9,384 bases of DNA, taken from assembly GCA_013152825.1 (NCBI GenBank), contig JAADFP010000017.1:1-9384 (forward strand). Reading direction: 5' to 3'. This document shows, piece after piece, positions 6,370 to 9,384 of this stretch (position 1 is the stretch's first letter; each line of letters starts with the position of its first letter). Below the pieces are notes generated by a model that did no database searches, had not been told where the DNA came from, and saw nothing but the letters and a program-made list of their open reading frames with translations. This DNA comes from Caldisericota bacterium. GTDB taxonomy: Bacteria; CAIJMQ01; JAADFP01. A program made the position numbers and the translations under genes.

Positions 6370-6431
6370 GAAGGATAGTAAAGAGTAAATAGTAAGCAGT
6401 TAAAAGTGAGGAAGACAAGATTCCAGCCTGC

Positions 6432-6553
6432 CTGTCATACCTGCGTAAGCAGGTATCCAGGAGAGTGAGGATGAAAAGCGATATTATGTGTGTCCCACAG
6501 TATAGATTCTTGCCTGTACCGATTTATGGCAGGGCTTGTTGCAGGAATGACAG
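6432..6553. repeat. MITE-like palindromic repeat element, about 122 bp
   Basis: The left end CTGTCATACCTGC (6432-6444) and the right end GCAGGAATGACAG (6541-6553) are inverted repeats matching at 12 of 13 positions. Just inside the left end, ATACCTGC-GTAA-GCAGGTAT (6437-6456) forms a perfect 8-bp hairpin followed by CCAG. The right half has an eroded counterpart around GATTCTTGCC (6505-6514). This 'GTCATNCCTGC...GCAGGNATGAC' arrangement is the well-known type of short palindromic intergenic repeat found in many bacterial genomes. There is no coding capacity and no clear target-site duplication. It lies in the spacer between two convergent operons, a typical site for such elements. Confidence 0.6.
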
Positions 6554-6607
6554 AGAGTATGCGCGGGGAGAGGGTGGCCTGACTCACGTATGATGTTTCT
6601 CCCGACG

Positions 6608-6675
6608 CCTGCCCGTCCCGACATAACGTCGGGGAGCTGGCGGGTATGTGGGGACGTAACCGATTCCCCGTACCC
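6608..6675. terminator. overlapping hairpins in the convergent intergenic region
   Basis: Hairpin A pairs CCTGCC (6608-6613) with GGCGGG (6639-6644) and CCCGAC (6617-6622) with GTCGGG (6628-6633) around ATAAC. Hairpin B pairs GGGTA (6642-6646) with TACCC (6671-6675) and GGGGA (6650-6654) with TCCCC (6665-6669). They share 6642-6644 and so exclude each other at the join. They lie just downstream of the minus-strand RLP stop, so they could end that transcript and, read the other way, the URO-D/HAD transcript. No strong U-run is present on either strand, so classical intrinsic termination is uncertain. Together with 6432-6553 this accounts for most of the non-coding stretch 6366-6696, in which no gene is seen. 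Confidence 0.4.
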
Positions 6676-6696
6676 GGTAGATAGTAGTAAAAAACT

Positions 6697-8115
6697 TTAC
6701 TGCCCAGGGTAACGCTGTTTGAGAGCAGAGGCTAATTCCCGGTAGCCGTGTTTTTGGGCATGCTCGTATAGCCGTTCTACATGGGTTTCGGCAGGAAGTG
6801 CTTCAAACCCATCCTTCTCGTAGGCTTGTATTGCCTGCTGCATGGCAATTGCTCCACCGCGGGGGTCATATTCTCCCGATTCGTTGCGCCATTCGTTTAT
6901 TGCTGACCCGGAAAGCATAATGAAATTATTTGGGTCATAACCCCTCTCTTTTATATCGGCAAGGTTTAGTATAATGTTACCCTGGTCAAGCCCTCCTGCC
7001 CTGGCTATCATAACCGGTTTATGCTGGCCTAATGGCCTGGTAAGCACTTCCTCGCATGCCTCCCATTCCTCGCCGTATGGCCTGAGTAGAGGAAGTGTAT
7101 GAGTGCCTACAGGACCTGTTTGTCTCAGGTCAATTCCATCCAGCCTGGCAAACATGTCCAGGATTTCCCGGAAAATTGCCCGGGTTAGGGGAGTTATTCC
7201 ACCGTTATGTCCATATATAGGCACTTGCCGTCCGGTTTTGGCCATATACTCCCGTGCCATGCGCACGCCCCCTCTTCCGTGTATTTCGCTGAACATTATG
7301 GCTGTGGCCCCGTTATCCAGGGCAATATCTATATTTTCTGTCAGGTTCTGGACACAGTTGCCTATGTGGGGAGCATAAATTATCTCGCCTTTCCCTCTTT
7401 CTTTTGCAGCCTCTTTGACTGCCTCTATTACTGCTTTTACCCGCTCGTTTAACGGGCAATATTTGTACCATACGCCGTAGTTCTCGTCGTCCTTGACAAA
7501 GAGAAAGAGAGGGTTCCGGGCTGCCTCGGCAATTACCCGGGCATATTCCCGGGCAGTAAGGCCGGTTTTAGGTTTGCCGATGGTGCCAAAGGCGATTCCC
7601 TCACCGTATCCGGACAATTCCCTCAGCCCCTGGGGCCCGAAGGCAGGTCCGGGAAATGCTGATATCACCTCCTCAGACATGGCTATATCCACGAGTTTAA
7701 TATCAATGTTTTTAGGAAAATCGAATTGAACGGCTCCCGCCACAATATGCAGAATCTCGGAGGAGTAGATAGTATCGTGCCTGGTGTCCCAGATATTTAT
7801 TAGCGGAAAAGCAATTCTCACCAGCCCGCAGGTCCCTTTGTGGTCAAAGCGGATTGAATCAAGCAGGTGTCCTGTGCTCCGTTGCAGGATAGTATCTTCT
7901 CCGGTATATTTCTCTCCGCTGGTTTGCAGGCGGGCTATTTCCTGGCCGGACTCTTCTATATTTGTGAAGGGCATGGTGTGGATGAAGTAAGTGGCTACTA
8001 TTGATTCGGAAGTATCTGCTGGGGGAAATTGGTTCAGCCGGGCTTTTACTTCCTTCCGTATGATACTTTCTCTTTCATCAAGGTTGATAAGAAAATCCGT
8101 AAATTTATTGCCCAT
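6697..8115 (-). CDS. form IV RuBisCO-like protein (RLP)
   Basis: The 472-residue protein has the RuBisCO large-subunit fold: an N-terminal domain (about 35-150) and a TIM barrel (about 150-440). Conserved signatures are GPAFGPQGLR (156-165), GTIGKPKTGLTAREYAR (177-193, with K181 and K183 equivalent to RuBisCO K175 and K177) and FVKDDEN (206-212). In FVKDDEN, K208, D210 and E211 match carbamylated K201 and the metal ligands D203 and E204. GHNGG (302-306) sits at the H294 site. Several RuBisCO residues are absent: the E60 region reads LQTSGE, the N123 region IVAGAV, loop 6 RQTGPVGT without K334, the S379-GG site RAGG, and the GGG phosphate loop LSGS. It should therefore be a non-carboxylating enolase/isomerase-type RLP; substrate unknown. 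ATG 8115 is preferred over 8151 because GGAGAAGGAGG lies directly upstream and the longer form would overlap the upstream gene by 14 nt. It follows the isomerase-like gene by 22 nt. Confidence 0.9.
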   Translation of the reverse strand: MGNKFTDFLINLDERESIIRKEVKARLNQFPPADTSESIVATYFIHTMPFTNIEESGQEIARLQTSGEKYTGEDTILQRSTGHLLDSIRFDHKGTCGLVRIAFPLINIWDTRHDTIYSSEILHIVAGAVQFDFPKNIDIKLVDIAMSEEVISAFPGPAFGPQGLRELSGYGEGIAFGTIGKPKTGLTAREYARVIAEAARNPLFLFVKDDENYGVWYKYCPLNERVKAVIEAVKEAAKERGKGEIIYAPHIGNCVQNLTENIDIALDNGATAIMFSEIHGRGGVRMAREYMAKTGRQVPIYGHNGGITPLTRAIFREILDMFARLDGIDLRQTGPVGTHTLPLLRPYGEEWEACEEVLTRPLGQHKPVMIARAGGLDQGNIILNLADIKERGYDPNNFIMLSGSAINEWRNESGEYDPRGGAIAMQQAIQAYEKDGFEALPAETHVERLYEHAQKHGYRELASALKQRYPGQ

Positions 8116-8137
8116 GTTTCCTCCTTCTCCCGGAAGT

Positions 8138-9384
8138 TCAGGTAGCGGCATGCTGGTAAATTTCCCAGCCCTTATATTTCTCCAGGGCTTCTTTTACAAT
8201 TCTGGAAGTGCGGGAAAGGTTTATCACCGTATGATGTTCGAAGCCATTTTCACATATGAATTTCATCAGGTCCTGCAAACCTTCAATTTCGGCTATCCCG
8301 TAGCCACCAAATGTTTCCAGTTTATCATCGGTTAATCTGCCTTCTCCAGTATAGCCCTTGATTTTCCCGGAGAAGTCATCCGTGGTCAGGCGTAAGAAGG
8401 TGAACGGTGATGGTTTGATTTTCCCGTAAATTGTCCCGTAGGCGTTTTCTTTACCTATATCATTGGCAATGATTTCCGAGATATACATATGGGATTTGTC
8501 AAAAAAGTGAAGGGGCAGATTGCTGCAGTGGAAAAGGACAGTTTTGTCTTCTTCATTTCCGTAATTGTTATTCCAGTCCACGATAGCACTGGGTGTACCT
8601 GAGGCAAGTTGCAGGATGTACATACTCAGTGTGCCGGTGATGTCAACCTCGCAGGCAGCCGGGATAAGCGAATTGGAAAGGAGGCTCATTACAGTACAGG
8701 GCATTATGCCGTAGTTTTGCTGTATGGAGGTCCAACACTGCATGGCTACTCCTGAGAGCTCATTCTCTTTTATCCACTTCTCAATTATCACCTTGAGCTT
8801 GGCCATTTTGAGGAGAGAAGTAGCAGGGACATTAGAGGTATCGGTGTAATTCTTTATCTTTTCCAGTTGTTCTTTCACCTCCTGCGAGTCTTCCTTTAGT
8901 TTTTCAGCCCCGGCGAAGATTTCTGAAAGGTCTATTACATCAACTGCCACACCGAATCTTTCCAGGATTTTTTCGCTGTACCTCACGGTTTTAAAGGCTT
9001 GCGGCCTGGTGCCGATTGCTCCCAATCGCAGGTTTTTTAAGCCTCTTACTATGAGGCATATGCTTAGAAAATCATCGATTTCACGGGAGAAGGATGTGGA
9101 TGCAGGATCAACTGTATGCGTTTCTGTCAGGGTGAACTTTATTCCGTATTGTAGCAGGTTATTGCAGACAGAAATTTTACCGCAGAAACTATCTCTCCTG
9201 TTACTGATATCCATTTTCTTTATTTCATCTGGCCAGGCATGGATTAGAACAGGAACATCCAGGCCTGATAGACGGATGGCATCTGAGATTCCCCTTTCAT
9301 CCCCGAAATTTGGCAGGGTAACGATGATTCCCGCTATTTTTTCTCTATTTTTTTTGAAGAGGGAAGCGCATTTCTTGGCATCTT
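8138..9384 (-). CDS. L-fucose/L-arabinose isomerase-family protein, N-terminus beyond the window
   Basis: Cytoplasmic aldose-ketose isomerase family (FucI/AraA fold, COG2407-like). The frame is open to the window edge: 56 in-frame codons precede the first in-frame ATG at 9214 and encode family sequence (AGIIVTLPNFGDERGISDAI, then VPVLIHAWPDEI). The true start is therefore outside and ATG 9214 is internal. Visible features, numbered from that Met: GAIGTRPQAFKTVRYSEKIL (65-84), VAMQCWTSIQ (156-165), ACEVD (187-191, E189) and AIVDWNN (210-216, D213), and EHHTV (326-330, H327/H328). E, D and His correspond to the manganese ligands of fucose isomerase, so an isomerase activity is plausible; the sugar is unknown. 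About 414 residues are visible, somewhat short of the 450-500 usual for the family, as expected for a truncated view. It is upstream of, and very likely co-transcribed and translationally coupled with, the RLP gene. Confidence 0.88.
   Translation of the reverse strand, partial: DAKKCASLFKKNREKIAGIIVTLPNFGDERGISDAIRLSGLDVPVLIHAWPDEIKKMDISNRRDSFCGKISVCNNLLQYGIKFTLTETHTVDPASTSFSREIDDFLSICLIVRGLKNLRLGAIGTRPQAFKTVRYSEKILERFGVAVDVIDLSEIFAGAEKLKEDSQEVKEQLEKIKNYTDTSNVPATSLLKMAKLKVIIEKWIKENELSGVAMQCWTSIQQNYGIMPCTVMSLLSNSLIPAACEVDITGTLSMYILQLASGTPSAIVDWNNNYGNEEDKTVLFHCSNLPLHFFDKSHMYISEIIANDIGKENAYGTIYGKIKPSPFTFLRLTTDDFSGKIKGYTGEGRLTDDKLETFGGYGIAEIEGLQDLMKFICENGFEHHTVINLSRTSRIVKEALEKYKGWEIYQHAAT

Noticed and set aside
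6697..8115. RuBisCO that fixes CO2
   Set aside because: K334, E60, N123 and S379 equivalents are missing by eye, so a form IV RLP is the only supportable call.
8116..8151. Longer RLP start at ATG 8151 adding 12 residues (MPLPELPGEGGN)
   Set aside because: It would overlap the end of the isomerase gene and the added residues are the translated Shine-Dalgarno region. ATG 8115 has GGAGAAGGAGG directly upstream.
7991..8335. Plus-strand open frame across the RLP/isomerase junction, and similar frames antisense to other genes
   Set aside because: They are antisense shadows of well-supported genes with no protein family features.
1..9384. CRISPR arrays, tRNA or rRNA genes
   Set aside because: No regularly spaced direct repeats, no tRNA-like cloverleaf or rRNA core sequence was seen on reading both strands.

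Overview
The window is bacterial. It opens with the end of the conserved rpsK-rpsD-rpoA-rplQ block, which encodes S11, S4, the RNA polymerase alpha subunit and L17. The accessory genes point to a strict or facultative anaerobe: an electron-transfer flavoprotein alpha subunit with a two-[4Fe-4S] ferredoxin head, and a classical rubrerythrin. The phylum cannot be fixed from the sequence alone. The low-copy housekeeping genes, short MITE-like palindromic repeats and a broken rpsD frame are compatible with an uncultured lineage, possibly a metagenome assembly, but that is inference.

Layout. Positions 1-2107 (+): ribosomal protein/RNA polymerase operon, tightly spaced with good Shine-Dalgarno sequences. 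rpsD is split between two reading frames around positions 195-215. Positions 2110-2145: imperfect hairpin after rplQ. Positions 2169-3356 (+): ferredoxin-fused etfA with no etfB beside it. Positions 3357-3657: non-coding leader with a 12-nt palindrome and a possible promoter. Positions 3658-4242 (+): rubrerythrin. Positions 4243-4550: non-coding but unusually rich in complementary segments, a candidate structured RNA, ending in an extended -10 promoter only 6 nt before the next start codon. Positions 4551-6365 (+): a URO-D/methyltransferase-superfamily protein followed by a HAD phosphatase/phosphomutase-like protein, probably one operon. Positions 6366-6696: non-coding convergent region with a 122-bp MITE-like inverted-repeat element and two overlapping, mutually exclusive hairpins. 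Positions 6697-9384 (-): an L-fucose/L-arabinose isomerase-family protein, cut by the window edge at its N-terminus, followed 22 nt later by a form IV RuBisCO-like protein (RLP).

The most interesting part is the minus-strand pair. The isomerase-family gene is upstream and the RLP directly downstream with a strong ribosome-binding site. The RLP keeps the KPK and KDDE motifs (catalytic and metal-site lysine/acidic residues of RuBisCO). By eye it lacks the equivalents of E60, N123, K334 and S379, so it should not fix CO2. A plausible but unproven reading is that the isomerase makes a ketose and the RLP acts on a derived phosphorylated keto-sugar or keto-acid by enolisation. The URO-D protein and HAD phosphatase facing the pair could belong to the same small-molecule pathway, but convergent orientation gives only weak support.
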